Origin: Blasia pusilla
Taxonomy: Eukaryota > Marchantiophyta > Marchantiopsida > Blasiales
Assembly: GCA_050084515.1 (NCBI GenBank)
Contig: CM114275.1
Span: 4,526,001 to 4,590,000, forward strand
DNA length: 64,000 bases
Direction: 5' to 3'
The notes below the pieces were generated by a model that saw nothing but the letters and a program-made list of their open reading frames with translations, searched no databases and had not been told where the DNA came from. A program made the translations under genes and the position numbers. This document shows, one piece after another, positions 46,401 to 58,960 of this stretch (position 1 is its first letter; each line of letters opens with the position of its first letter).

Positions 46401-48507
46401 GCCAGTGGGTTGCTTGTAAAAACAATGGGAATTCAATTGTTCCCCATCGAGACAATGGTATGTGGTGGGGCTACTTACATCGTAAACAAGTTAGGGTGTA
46501 TTTTTTGTCGGGCTACTTGTGAAACAGATATGCAATACGCAACGTATTCGAACACATACAATGTATTGGGTCTTCTTTTAATTAGTATTTTGTCAATCGT
46601 GATCCAAAATTGATTTGGAACTCTATTTATAGCACCCCTTTAAATTTTTCTGCCACGGTGTCATGCTAAGCCCTTCATATCGTTTTTTCCTACTCCCTCC
46701 ACTACCCCACTTATAAAATTATAAATTCCATTATAAATTTCTTTTATGATATTTATATTGCTAGATAATGGATTCTTTTCAGCTATTATGAGTCATGAAA
46801 CATGCTCATGAGGAGTTTAATGTACTTACAACTTGTTTACTAGTCAACATTGTTGTTATATCGAACTTATGGTAGGTTGATTGATGGTCAACAATTTGTA
46901 GCTAGATCCACAGATTGTGCTCAATGCTTTGACATCACACTTGCATCTTTTGTAGATCATGGGGATCAGAATATCAATAGACTTTGGACTTTGCAAGGCT
47001 TTTCACATCACTGCCGGGAGGCCATAAGTGATATGTGTCATTTACAATGGAGCACTTTTCAAAGAGGATTGAGTAAGTGGCATGATCTAATAGATTTAGC
47101 GAAGTAGTGATTTATTTCTGTATTGATAAAAGATTGAGTCATTTTGGCCCATCAGCAACGATGTTGATGAACTAAGGCACCGAGTCTAAGGGTGACTTTG
47201 AGGCCCTGTGTAATCACACACAAAGATATCATCGTATGACTTCTTGAGATCATTCCAAGACAAATGGTTTCGTAGAGATATTCTTCCATATGGTAAAGAG
47301 AGGATTGCACAAGTATGAGTTGTAAAGAGGACTCTTAAAGGAATATGAGCTATAATTTTCTAGTAGTACTAGAAATTGTCAACTTGTTACCACCCCTTTA
47401 TCATCCTCGAGCATGGGTCTATTTAAGAGGGTGGTAAACCCCTTCCCCCCTTCCCATCCTTGTAAAGGGATGAAATTTTATCATTCCTCTAGCATGGTAC
47501 TTTTTCCTCTTTACCACCCCTTTATCCCTACTCAAGAAGGGTAATTTATCATCCCAAAACCATAGAAATTTTTAACCTCCTAATACCCTTGTAAAGATTT
47601 ACACAACAATTATGTCCTTATAATTTCTTAACCGATTAAAAAAAACCAATCCCTAATTTTCAAGGTCTCAAAGGATGTAAAAACCCTCAAACTTACCACA
47701 TCTTGTACCTTGTAATTGGCATAAAGGTTTTACAATCATCATGTCCCATACGTCATACTTCAGGCTTACAACCCCTAGGATGTTGTAACTCTAGGCGAAA
47801 CTTTACGACGAGTAAGACATCATTCTATAATGAGGGTTATGTTGTTTAACAAGTCATATTTAAAGGGGATTCAACTTATATCCTTCTTGCAGTGTTTTAT
47901 GACGTCCATGACCTTGTAAAAGGAGATTTTTTTTCCCCCAAGATCTAGTGTAGTGGAAGAGAAAATAAAATTTTTCTCTTAAGGTTATGTTTCTTTTATC
48001 AACATGATGGATATTGCTAAATATTTTTGTGAAGTGAAAATTTTGAGAAGGGCTTAAATAGTGGAAACAGGAGTTTGGACTTTAGCTTTACATCGGATGC
48101 TATTTGAGGGGGTTTTGGCAAATTAAATTTTTATTTCATCGCATATGTTTGATGCTCATGAGTCTTGCGAGCTAAGGTAGTAGTTTGTACATGAGAATGA
48201 TAGGCATGTCACATTGTCACAACGTTTTCTTAGTGGAGTATGGGCTTATTAGGTAGTAAAAGGAATTATACCCTTTTTATGATAGGGTTATTTATGGTTT
48301 GGTGATGTTAGGACTTACCATTTCCATTACTTTAGGATAAATCCATGTAGTGAGCTAGTTATTTACTTTCCACAATGGGGCCTATTTGAAGTAGGCCTCG
48401 CCATATACAATTGGATGGTTGCTATCACTTGCTAATAATGAATAGACAAATATCATTATGAATGATAGTGACACTCGTCAAGAAGTCTTCATGTCGATCT
48501 TGGACCC
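46401..48507. other. AT-rich region without recognisable gene
   Basis: Includes a duplicated phrase TACCACCCCTTTATC at about 47390 and 47514. The 85-codon plus frame at 46850-47107 has no motif. Confidence 0.5.
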
Positions 48508-48655
48508 ATGGTTCCACAAAAAAAGACAAGTAAATCCCTAGGACAGCCATGGATTGACAAGTTTGGACATGTCCACAAACATGGATTGCAAGAGATGGGG
48601 CCCATACTTATAGTTCATGATGGAAGATGGTGTTGGAAGAGAGGGCTTCCTTTTG
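48508..48655. mobile_element. hAT-like element fragment inside Copia element 2
   Basis: Starts CATGGTTCCACAAAAAAAG and contains GACAAGTTTGGACATGTCCAC and GGGCCCATACTTATAGTTCA, matching the inverted right half of the element at 61268-61548. It follows directly after the Copia sequence VGYVDSDFAGD, so it broke that gene. Its other end is truncated. Confidence 0.6.
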
Positions 48656-49770
48656 TAAAAATCTCCTGCAAAATCAGAATCTACATAGCCAACTAGAGCT
48701 TTGGCACCATCAACTCTACCATCAAAGACAGTTCCCATATCCGCTCTTCCTTTCAAGTAACAAGGAATCCACTTCACTGCTTCCCAATGTAGCTTCCCCG
48801 GGTTTGACATAAACCTGCTAACCACTGCATACAATATATCTGGTTGAGTCCATATCATTGCATACATCAAACTTCCAATAGCACTTTCATAAGGAACATC
48901 CGACATTGCTCTCCTTTCACCTTCAATATCAGGATAGTTAACTGAAGAGAGTCTAAAATGAATGCCTTAAGGAATGCTCACACATTTAGCATTCTCCATG
49001 CCAAACCGTTCAAGTACCTTCTCAAGATACTTCTTGTAGGACATCCATAACCGTCTATTCTTCCGATCTCTATGGACATCTATCACAAGAATTCTCTCTG
49101 AAAGACGCAAGTCCTTCAAGCTGAACTCCTTGCTCAATTGTCTCTTCAGTTTAGCAATATCTTTCATGTACTCAACTCCAATAAGCATATCATCAACATA
49201 TAGCACCAAGACAATGTAACCAAAATGAACATCTCTCTGTCTTCTTCAGATACACACAAGAGTCATACTCACTCTAAGTATACCCATGTATTCTCGTAAA
49301 TGTATCAAATTTTTTATACCATTTTCTTGAACTCTACTTCAATCCGTACATGGACTTCTTCAATTTGCACACAAAGTTTTGATTCACCTCTACTTCAAAT
49401 CCCTCTAGATATTGCATGTACATCTCCTCTTCAAGCTCTCCATGCAATAAGGCAGTTGTAACATCAAGTTGCTCTCACTTAAGGTCATATAGAGCTACTA
49501 TGCCTAGAAATACATGAATGGATGCAATCTTTACCACTGGTCACAAAATCTCATTCAAATCAATACCTTCCACAAGTCTCACCTTGCATCTATCTCCACT
49601 AGTCTCAAGAAGTCCTTCCTTCCTTCCACACACCCATCTGAATCCAATTGCCTTCTTGTCCTTAGGCAACCGCACTAAGTCCCAAATATTATTGTATTGA
49701 AGTGACTTCATCTCTTCCTCTATGGCAAATATCCACCTTGACCCGTGGTGGACATCCAAGGCCTCTTTGT
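48656..49770 (-). pseudogene. Copia reverse transcriptase and RNase H start (element 2)
   Basis: The pieces are EEMKSLQYNNIWDLV and GFRWVCGRKEG (49541-49759), MVLYVDDMLIGVEYMKDI with the catalytic YVDD (48967-49209), and SAIGSLMYAMIWTQPDILYA with VGYVDSDFAGD (48656-48906). The middle third is frameshifted. Confidence 0.92.
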
Positions 49771-49779
49771 ATCATGAAG

Positions 49780-50640
49780 GCTTGCCATTCTCTATAAGAA
49801 GGGCAAAGGCAATGTATTGCAATCTGAACTAAAAAATCCTAAACGTTTGGGGGGTCTCCTAGGTCTATCTAACCTGCGAACCTGTGGTGCAATCTGAACT
49901 TCAACATGATTCTCAAGTTCTAATTCTAAGACAATCTTATCACTAATATCTACCTCTACTTTTATAGCCTCAGACACTTGACTCTCATCTCTTATCTCAC
50001 TTGAAATATGAGTCTTCATCATAGCCTTATTGATCATCAAAGAATACATCTCTACTCACAAAAATCTTGCACGTACTAGGGTCCCACAATCTATACCCTT
50101 TCATTTCCTTCTAATATCCTAGAAAGATACACTTTCTAGCCTTTGGGTCTAACTTAGACCTCTTACCTTCCTGAACATGAACATATGTAGGGCATCCAAA
50201 CACTCTAAGTAAAAAGTAATTTGTAGGAGTACCATGCCAGAACTCTATAGGAATTTTACATCCAATAGTAGTCGCACGAGATAGGTTTATTAGATAACAA
50301 GCAGTATTTACACCTTTTGCCCATAAGCTTTTCTTCATTTCTACATTGCTCAACATACTACGAGCTCTCTCCAATAGTGTTCAATTCATGTGCTCTGCCA
50401 CTCCATTTTGTTGAAGTGTACCAAGAGTGGTGAAATGGTGGATGATGCCTTCCTCCTTACAAAATTTTTTAAATGGCCTAGACTAATACTCTCCATCATT
50501 GTCAGATCGTATGCACTTGATCTTTTGACCAGTCTACTTCTCTACCATTGTCTTCCATTCTGTAAAGATAGAGAATACCTCTGATTTCTTTTGCAAGAAG
50601 TAAATTCACACCCTTCTAGAATAATGCTAGGAGTCAAAGT
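49780..50640 (-). pseudogene. Copia integrase C-terminal half (element 2)
   Basis: Frame fragments: KIKCIRSDNDGEY and TLQQNGVAEHMN near 50540-50400, and LWAKGVNTACYLIN, IPIEFWHGTPTNY and FGCPTYVHVQEGKRSKLDP (50111-50374). A piece with an acidic linker follows (49792-50049). The Glu of the D,D-E triad is in NGVAEHMN. Confidence 0.9.
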
Positions 50641-53600
50641 AAAATGACGATAATTTCTGTGAAAAGATTTTCCTCCTATTTCCATTTATTCCCTTGGATG
50701 CACCTTAATCTTTAAAGGCTTGAAGACATTTATCATTTTTCAATATATGAAAGAAGAGGGAGAAATTTTTACTTTTGGACCTCCAACTTATAATCCATTT
50801 TTTACTTTGACGTTCGAGATTTCTATAGGGAAGTTAATAGTTGACATAAAAAAAATTGAATTGGATATTATTTGGAAATCTCTCTCCCAATTGAAAAGGA
50901 TAATTTTTAAGTTTGGTTGGTGGAAGCAAATTTTTGAATTTTGATGGAAATTGATAAAAACTGGCATCCCTTACACTTCTAGCTCTCTTTTTCCTTGTAA
51001 TTTCAACCTTATCTATCTAACTAGCATACTACAACCCACCTTTTCATTTACATGTCCAAATATATTTGGAGATTTCAACTTGTCATATATAGAAGATCCT
51101 TGTGCTCCTCAACACCTAAAGGAGGCATCCTATAGCTACAACAATCACTGAACCTACTAGTTTTAGTCCATACTATGTACAGAACTTCAAATAAATTTTT
51201 GTATTTATACCCTTCTTTTCAACATTGGATTGCAATAAGAGAAGAGTTTTTGTGGTGAGTGTAAAATTTGGTGAAGGGAAAGAGGCCATGTTAGTGCGAA
51301 GAGAGATTTGGTACTCTAGAATAATTTCTTTAAGTAAAATAAAATAAAATAATTCTTTTCAAAAGAAGTTTTTACTCTTTTTAAAGAATTTTCTTTAGTT
51401 TAAAGATTTTTTTGGGTTCAAGACCCTTTATAAATACCTCACTACTCCATGCCCTTGTCCCAAATAGTTAGTAGTCCCCTTAATAAATATCCCATTCCTC
51501 ACTTAATAGTATTCCCATTCCTCCACTTTTTTTTGGGGAGTACCAAAATATTCTTGCCATTTTTCATAATGATCACTTTCCGTCTTCCCTAATATTTAAG
51601 CACAACCTCTTTACCTTCCCATAAGGTTGCACCAACCAAAGTGTCAAATAAACTTGTACTTAAAGGGGCACTTTAAAATCAAAATAGTAAATCTCTTGCA
51701 ATTTTATCTTATTGTTCATGCCATATTGACAACAATAACATAGATGGCACCTGTACTACCCTTATCTAATGTATGTGAGATTCTAATATTCAAGGCGTGT
51801 TTTATGTCCAATGATGACTTTACAATATTAAATTCTAATGAATTATTAATGATGGCTTTACAATATTAAATTCTAATGAATTATTTTAAGAAATCCTTTT
51901 TAAGCTTATTCATAATAAATCTTATTTCATGCCCTAAACCAGCTAAATCTAGTGATATATTATCTCCTATATACAATTATTGTTAATAGTTCATTTGGTA
52001 TGATAGCATGAACCATGGTAAAATAAGATCATAAAAGAAGCCAAAATAAATTATTATACTACATACCATATGAGAACCTCAAATTAATTTTAAGGGTGTC
52101 ACGTTTTTAAAAGATCTTATGTCGAAAAAATTAGTAGATATTATAATGCATGTAATTTAACATATCTTAGATGCCCTAAGTTGTTTTATATACTTTTGAA
52201 TGCAAGACAAAACTCTTCACTAATAATTTAATTACAAAGTCATACCTTTTTGGATAGTTACCTTATGAATATACAAAAATAAATTTATTTTTTTGTGATG
52301 TATTGGTAGAGGAACCCCTCTAAACTTCCTTAAAAGAATAACTTAAAGTCCATTTTCATCTTTACGTAAAGAAATCTTCTATCATACCTCCATTCTCATA
52401 CAAAAGAAAGATAGCTATTCCATCTCCCTAATTTCTCCCATTTTCATCCATTGATCTAGTTTGCTTTCTAACTTCATCTTTTTCTATTTCTATACTCCAT
52501 GGAGGATCTTTCCACTATAGGAAAAAAATTAATGACCTCCACATATCTCTCTCTCTCTCCCTCAATTAAGTATTTTACAATATATTCTTCATAAGGTCCT
52601 CCTTTGTTGAAAATTAATATGTTTTTCTCTCTTCACAACCCTCCTAGTTGAATTTTTTTCTCTTCCTCGTCTCTCCTCTTACAAAACATCTCTATCTCAA
52701 CATCCCTTTCATATTGTCATATTGAAAAACTGGACAATGAAGAGTTTTTCCTTTCTGAATTTTTTTTCTCTTCCTCGTCTCTCCTCTTACAAAACTTCTC
52801 TATCCCAACCTCATTCTCATATTGAAAATTTGAACACTGAAAAAAAAAAAACTCATAGAATCCTTCCTTGTTGGGATCTTTTCTTGCCCTCTCATATAGA
52901 AAATTTAACCATATGTTTCTGCAAAAATCATCACTTGGGTTAGTATCTGTTGGTAACCAAAATAATAATATATATTTTAATGAAATTATCTAACATAAAA
53001 AATGATTAAAGAGTAAGAGAAAAAATTACTTGAACTAATTTTAGAATCTTAAACAAGAAGACACATAGTGTAAATTTAGATTTTTTTATTCCTTAACCTT
53101 AATGAGGATAAAATTATGGTTTGTGATTCTTAAGGTTATGTGATTTTTACAAGATTAAAAAACTAAAAAATAATAATGATATTAAAAATATAGTTCAGAT
53201 GATAAAAATTTGAAATATTTTTGCTAGATTTATTTCTACGGAAATATCTAACATGATTTATTTTTACGTTTAGAAAAATGGGGAAATGGTGTGTGGTGAG
53301 TTCTTTAATCGTCAGTACCCTTAAAATATGAGTTCTATAGTATCGTGTTTAGTTAGTTCTTATGAAAAGTAATTTCCCTAAAATATTTTCTAACAGGATT
53401 TCAAAAGTAAAAGTCCTAATTTAAAAGATTAGAATATACAAGAAAGTATGAATAAGAAGACTACCATCAATTAATTGTCAGGATATAGTGAAAAACCTAA
53501 CATAAAAGAATTCGAGAACATGAATAAAAAAATGAGACATTAATATATATTCATTCTTAATACTTTCAATTTTAATACCACGTGCTTGACATCACATGAT

Positions 53601-53885
53601 GAAAATAAAGTTTTAGATTTCCTTGGACAAGAATAATATTATAGATATATATGACCACTATTTGAAAAGTCATTTAAAGGTGACAATCAACAAGGAACTC
53701 ATTCAAAAAATCTTCTCAAGCTTGAAGATTCATGTATTTCAAAACGAGAAAAAAACTATCATTGAAATTTACGTGAAAATCTCCCTAGGAACAACCAATA
53801 GTTGTAGCATGGGTTTTCACAAACTTCTTGTCAATTTCATGTGGTCGGTGTTTTACTTACTTTTACTTAGTTGATCCTATCTTTA
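50641..53885. other. AT-rich region without recognisable gene
   Basis: Over 3 kb with frames of 83 codons at most. It contains a local direct duplication at 52651-52845 and many A/T runs. Confidence 0.55.
52651..52845. repeat. Tandem duplication, period about 107 bp
   Basis: The phrase TTTTTTTCTCTTCCTCGTC, followed by TCTCCTCTTACAAAAC and ATATTGAAAA, occurs twice (first near 52651, second near 52758). Confidence 0.85.
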
Positions 53886-54072
53886 CAAGTCCACATATTT
53901 AACAATTGCTTTCTCCCCACCCCTCTGGAAAGGTGATATACTTCATACAAGTCCACATATTTAACAATTGCTTTCTTCCCACCCCTCTCGAAAGGTGATA
54001 TACTTCATACAAGTCCACATATTTAACAATTGCTTTCTCCCCACCCCTCTCGAAAGGTGATATACTTCATAC
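53886..54072. repeat. Tandem array, three 62-bp units
   Basis: CAAGTCCACATATTTAACAA starts units at 53886, 53948 and 54010. Each unit ends GGTGATATACTTCATA. Units are almost identical (for example CTCTGGAAAGG versus CTCTCGAAAGG). Confidence 0.97.
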
Positions 54073-56800
54073 AGGGTGTAGTGTGTTTTTTGCAAGGGGA
54101 AGGATGATGAGGGAAGTACATGATTAAAAGAAGATGGAAAGCGGGTCCAAAGTTTAAGGAGGATTGCGAATGTTAGGGAACACCTACACCACCCTAACAT
54201 AACTCGAATGAAGATGGAAACCTTCTAAAATCTAACCCCACCAGGAGCACAAACAAAATTCAAAATTGACGAAGGCCCTCATGAACCACATGAGAACGGG
54301 TGGATGTCGTTGAATCCAACCATCAATTGAGAGCTGACCAGAAAATGGCATAAATGTTCCGTCATTGAACCGGTTCACAACGGAAGGCAAGGAAAATTGT
54401 CACCTTAAGCTCCACGTCTCATTCGGATAAAGTAGCAAATTCTTCATACCTAAGAGGTTTGCTATAGCATGACCTCTCACAAACTCCTCGATTCTTTGAA
54501 TTTGTGCTCGACGTTTGCTTCATGATAAGGATGAGTGGGGAGCACCATATCACTCCTTCGCCAACTAGTCCATGCCAAAAAGCGGGTAGAGCAGGGGTTC
54601 ATTCAGAGCTGACCGGTTGAAATTGATATTTTACGAACGGACAGATTTGAGCAAGAAAATGTAGCAGTCCTCCTAGAAAATTAAAAAAACCCATTGCAGA
54701 CACCTGCGAACAACTGGCACCGGAAAACAAAGTAAAAATTTCCCCATATCCTGAAACAAAGTTACTGGGTACGGGAGTCCTGAATTGGTATCCGAGTTTA
54801 TTTGAGAGAGCTGGCCCGTCATTCGTCGAGAATCGCGTTACAACGCTCTCTCGCCATAAGCAAACGGATAAGACGGACATTCCTCTCACTTCGTAGGGTA
54901 AAGTCGGGTGTTGGTGCGACTCACGACGGACAATGAATGTGGAAGCGGATGGCAGCCTACAGCCAAGTGACCTTTGCCAGGGTCCTCCACATGCAGTGGC
55001 AGATTAGCACTGCTGCATGTGGAGTGGGGACTGCTCTCTCTCGCAGGATCGAACAAAAGACCTCCCTACATATAAGCTGTATCTTTCTGTCGAGAGCACA
55101 CGCATCAGGAGAAACGAGGGATACATCCGACTCTGCAACCAACAGGAGGTGTAGCTTCTGGAGTCGAGTCAATTTAATTCAATTCGTAACACTGAATCGG
55201 AAGTCGTGTTTGCGGACTCAGGACTTCTAGAAACCTCGTTTAGAGCGGTACGAACCGTTCAAATGATCGAAGGAGCTTCAATGACCTTACAAAGTGGGAT
55301 ACTACAACAGTGACGTTGAGCCCGATTAATCGTTCACTAACTGCTCATTGATTACGACGAACGAACAAACCCATACGATCTCACGGAGTGGACACCACGA
55401 ATGAGCGCGTACTCACAGTCAACACACACTTACCCATGCGAATAATTAGTACATCAGAAGCGGCCTCCTTGTAAAGGACATGTGACTCAGGTTTTGAGTT
55501 CCGTGAAAAGAAAGAAACCTGAAAATGTTGAAGTATTACTCTCCGCACCACATCAGCGAACATATCAGTAGATGGCCGTAGGGGAGGATAAGTTAAACTG
55601 ATGTAAGGCTGATTTGATGTAATCCGAAAGAACGGGAAACATGACACATGGAAAAGATGAAGAAAACATGAACGCAGAGAAAGAAAAAACGATCGACGTA
55701 AGAGTTCTTCCCACTATAGATGCCATTGAATCTCAACGATAGTGGAACACGAATCTCGACACGGAGGTTCCTTACCATAGAGCGGAGCAGAACTTGCGTT
55801 GCCAAAGCGGTGCTTCACTTCCGTAGCGGGAATCCGCAACGAATGGAGGGTCCAACGACCGCCAGCTTTCGCAACTTCTTCATTCCTCCGCAATGTCCTC
55901 AAGGCGACGATGAAGCACGAGGCGCAACGCCACCGTGGAGGTCCTGTAATGGTACAACATCTCTAGTTGATGCTCAGGTCCTGACTCCTGACGATTGATG
56001 GCCAGGACGCTATTAGACGCCTAATATTCTTGAGCCGGACTTCGATTTTCTAGACTAGAGATGAAAGCGAACATGGAACATTTACCCCTCTCGTTCAACG
56101 TACTTGATGTAAATTTAATGAAATATCGAAGTCTAAACGTCGATTCACATGGACCACTGGTATTACCCTGTACCATGGATATTCGCAAAGTAGAATTTTA
56201 AAAGCCAATTTCTCTCAAATGCGCGTTACATTCGAATTGAAGGGAATGATTGATTAAAGGCAAACTCCGTTCGAAAACCGTACGAGAAAAAACTAGAAGG
56301 AAATGCATTGAAATGATGGAAATAGTAGCGAATGAATGTGAATGTAAGAAAATTTAGGAAAGGTCCACATCGTAATTTGAAAATATTTCTTTTCAATTAT
56401 TAGTTAAAGTGGATTACATCATAGTTTGTGAATAGAATTCTAATGGGCTAATTTGCTAGTCCACTACTAGTTTGGATTCCACTTCCTGCAACTCTATTAT
56501 GATTCCACCCCGCTTTGCGAGTCTCTATTGGTTTGCAAGTCTCGACAACAGTTCAAATATTGTGATTGTGGAGACTCACATTGAGCTTGCATTGCAATAG
56601 AAAAGTGATTTCAAGTTACACCCCCCATCCAACTAAAAATAGTGGCTTTTGGGACTTGCATTTTATAACTATGGGGGCATATATTGGAGTCACAAGGCAC
56701 TCACAATGGGCATGTTTGGAGTCGCAAATGGAAGCCCTTTCAATAAGTCATAAAAGGCACTCTGAAAGGGTTCGGGTCCTTATTTTGTGCTCTTGATCCT
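54073..56800. other. Low-copy-looking region; possible small gene fragment at about 55600-55900 (minus)
   Basis: Composition is more balanced than in the surrounding AT-rich and transposon sequence, like the CHX island. A minus-strand frame (55714-55902, starting MRTLRRNEEVAKAGGRW) is followed by GTAAGG, a possible splice donor near 55770, and CAACATTTTCAG at about 55530 looks like an acceptor. No domain is recognised, so a gene is not claimed. Confidence 0.3.
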
Positions 56801-57416
56801 TGTCGTGCGCATACACATCGCTACACAACATACATCGCTGTCACCAAACACACACACAAACACGCACAATCCCATACTAACTCATGGCATCCAAACAACG
56901 AAACAAGAAGTACCAAAATATCTCCAATTAAATCAAGTAGATCCAATTTCTCTCAACACCATAGCTCTCAAATGTGTGCATTCTCACATGTCTCTCTCAA
57001 TGTCAAACCAAACCACTCTCCTAATGAGAGGCTTGGATTACATACACAAGGCAAGCAAGACCATAGCTCCGCCGCCTCATGCCAAGAGGTTCAACAAAGA
57101 AAGAATAAGCTCTCAAGCTCTATTTCCTCGAGGTATACCCCTCCCCTCTCCCAGGTCATCTCGTTGGCTCTTGACTTGATGTAGGAGGTCAAGGGCCACT
57201 TCCAAAAATAGAAAGTTGACCATATACTCAAAATGGTACCTACCTAAAATAGTAAGTTCCTCAATATGACTCCAAATGAGCCAAAATAAATGGGAAATAT
57301 GCTCTCACAGGTTTCCCGGGGCCTCAGTAGGTCATCCTCAACCTCTTGAATCTGTCCTCCTCTACTCGCAAAGGCGCTCTACTAGATCTTACCGATCTAT
57401 TCTAAAAGACGTGAAA
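56801..57416 (-). repeat. 3' LTR of copy C (616 bp)
   Basis: On the minus strand it starts TTTCACGTCTTTTAGAAT at 57416 and ends GCGCACGACA at 56801. The first 480 bp match the LTR starts of copies A and B. The last 130 bp (56801-56930) are repeated at 57419-57547. Confidence 0.78.
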
Positions 57417-57418
57417 TT

Positions 57419-57547
57419 TGTCGTGCGCATACACATCGCTACACATCATACATCGTTGTCACCGAACACACACACAAACACGTACGATCCCATGCTAACT
57501 CATGGCATCCAAACAACGAGACAAGAAGTACCAAAATATCTCCAATC
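57419..57547 (-). repeat. Truncated LTR tail directly upstream of the copy C 3' LTR
   Basis: A 129-bp near-identical copy of the LTR end (56801-56930), ending GCGCACGACA 2 bases from the start of the full LTR. This gives a tail-to-head LTR junction as in a tandem or two-LTR arrangement. Confidence 0.82.
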
Positions 57548-57721
57548 GCCTTCCTAGCTGATGGTTAGATCCCTATAACTCCAGATAGCCATCTATCCCT
57601 ACCTTCCATGACATACATCTCTCGGATGCTAAGAGCAAGAAGGCCGGGTATTCATGTTATCCCATCGTTAGTCATTTTCTTGTCATCCATGTCACAGACA
57701 CAAGTCGGAATGTAGAACTAC

Positions 57722-58053
57722 CTACGCTACGTACATCTGGGACATATCCATCATCCTAGAGGAATCCTAGTGAGAGGTGGCGTCAAACATGCCATATGCC
57801 ATCCTCTCGAACATCCATCACAAACTAGCATAGTGGCTGTACCGCGGACAGAACCACACAACATACATTGCAAGCCTGCAAGAACTACTGCTAAGCTCGG
57901 ATCAACTATACCATCAATGTTCGGAAGGTGACACGGAGCACAGTTACGCACATGGTCCTTCCAAACCATACCATTGCGTCCCTCCAATAAGAGAAAATCT
58001 GATGGAAAAACCTCACGCACTCTCAAGATGGTGCGCCCTGTAGTCACATACAA
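57722..58053 (-). pseudogene. PHD finger domain after the integrase (copy C)
   Basis: Residues from 57867 down read CMLCGSVRGTATMLVCDGC, then SRGWHMACLTPPLTRIPLG. After a stop the next frame gives WICPRC. Together they form the C4HC3 zinc-binding pattern of a PHD finger (Cys pairs, then His-x2-Cys, then W-x-C-x2-C). PHD fingers read histone H3 tails, often methylated or unmodified Lys4. Upstream in the same frame is a conserved KDHVRNCAPCHLPNIDG segment that links it to the integrase. Confidence 0.87.
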
Positions 58054-58960
58054 CGTTGTGGGTATCGTCTATTGCAAGTAGACATAGTTTCCTTTATGAA
58101 ACCTACAGATAGTATGTCGATAACCACCCCCCGAATAGTCGGATACCTCCATGTATCCCGATGGTGCGCAATCGCCAAGTTCTCAAACGCCATGGGCATC
58201 ATTCTCCGGAGAAACTCAGCCCTCTGAGAATATGCTCGCATCCATGAAGCAGGGTCATCAAGGTTCACCACCTCACCGACATCTCGACGAATGGTCGCAC
58301 GTAAATCTGGCTTACGGCCATAAAGCAACAAGTACGGTGAGAAAGACGCTAAGGACACATGCTTGTTGAATCTGTATCCCATCGCCAACCAGAGCAACTA
58401 AAGGTCCCAATCTCCTAGGTGACCTCTCTACAAGCCATACTTGCATAATCCTCTCTTCACCGTCTGCACAACCCTCTCCGCTAGTCCATCCGCCTTAGGA
58501 TGATCTCGCGAAGTGGTGCGGTGATCGATCAGTGCTTGGTCACACAAGGCCCGAAACTCCCCGCAAAACTCTGTACCTTGGTCTGTCAACACCTCAGCTC
58601 GTGCGTCGTAATGACTCAGCACTCGATCTAGGAAGGCATATGCTACTCCCTCACTCGCTTTGTCAAGCAATGCAACCAACTCTTTCCACTTTGAGAAGTG
58701 CTTGACCATCACCAACACATAACGACTATGGCGCTTAGTCAAAGGCAAAGGTCTTGCAAAATCCAAACTCCATCTATAACCTAAACCCATGATCGAAAGT
58801 GGATGCAACTATGGAGTCAAAGCATTGAATGATGCTCGCACTCGATCACACACCATGCATCTGTCAACAAACAGCTAAATGTTAGTTTGCATGCCTCGCC
58901 ACCAATATTGAATCTAGAGCAAGCTGTTAGTCCGCTTCACTCCAAAATGACCCACCTCCT
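58044..58960 (-). pseudogene. Integrase (copy C)
   Basis: H2C2-type start near 58960-58815: GHFGVKRTNSLL, YWWRGMQTN, FVDRCMVCDRVRASFN. Core (58428-58808): GLGYRWSLDFARPLP, HSRYVLVMVKHFSKWKELV, LTDQGTEFCGEF, HPKADGLAERVVQT, which carry the three acidic residues. C-terminal part (58044-58397): SPYLLLYGRKPDL. The core is open for 126 codons; shifts sit at about 58420 and 58810. Confidence 0.92.

Larger units (their letters stand above)
48656..50640 (-). mobile_element. Ty1/Copia retrotransposon 2 (truncated both ends)
   Basis: From high to low coordinates: integrase, reverse transcriptase, start of RNase H, in Copia order. The 5' end is lost near 50640 in the middle of integrase and the 3' end is broken by a hAT-like fragment. 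No LTR or primer site remains. Confidence 0.92.

Noticed and set aside
53886-54072. Possible CRISPR-like array
   Set aside because: Units are continuous 62-bp tandem repeats with no variable spacers, and the genome is a plant.
55714-55902. Short minus-strand gene with GTAAGG donor
   Set aside because: No recognisable domain and only weak splice context; kept as a possibility in the region note but not called as a gene.
56801-57547. Repeated 129-bp segments as the two LTRs of a small element
   Set aside because: The sequence between them matches the LTR starts of copies A and B, so they are LTR tails, not LTRs of a separate 750-bp element.
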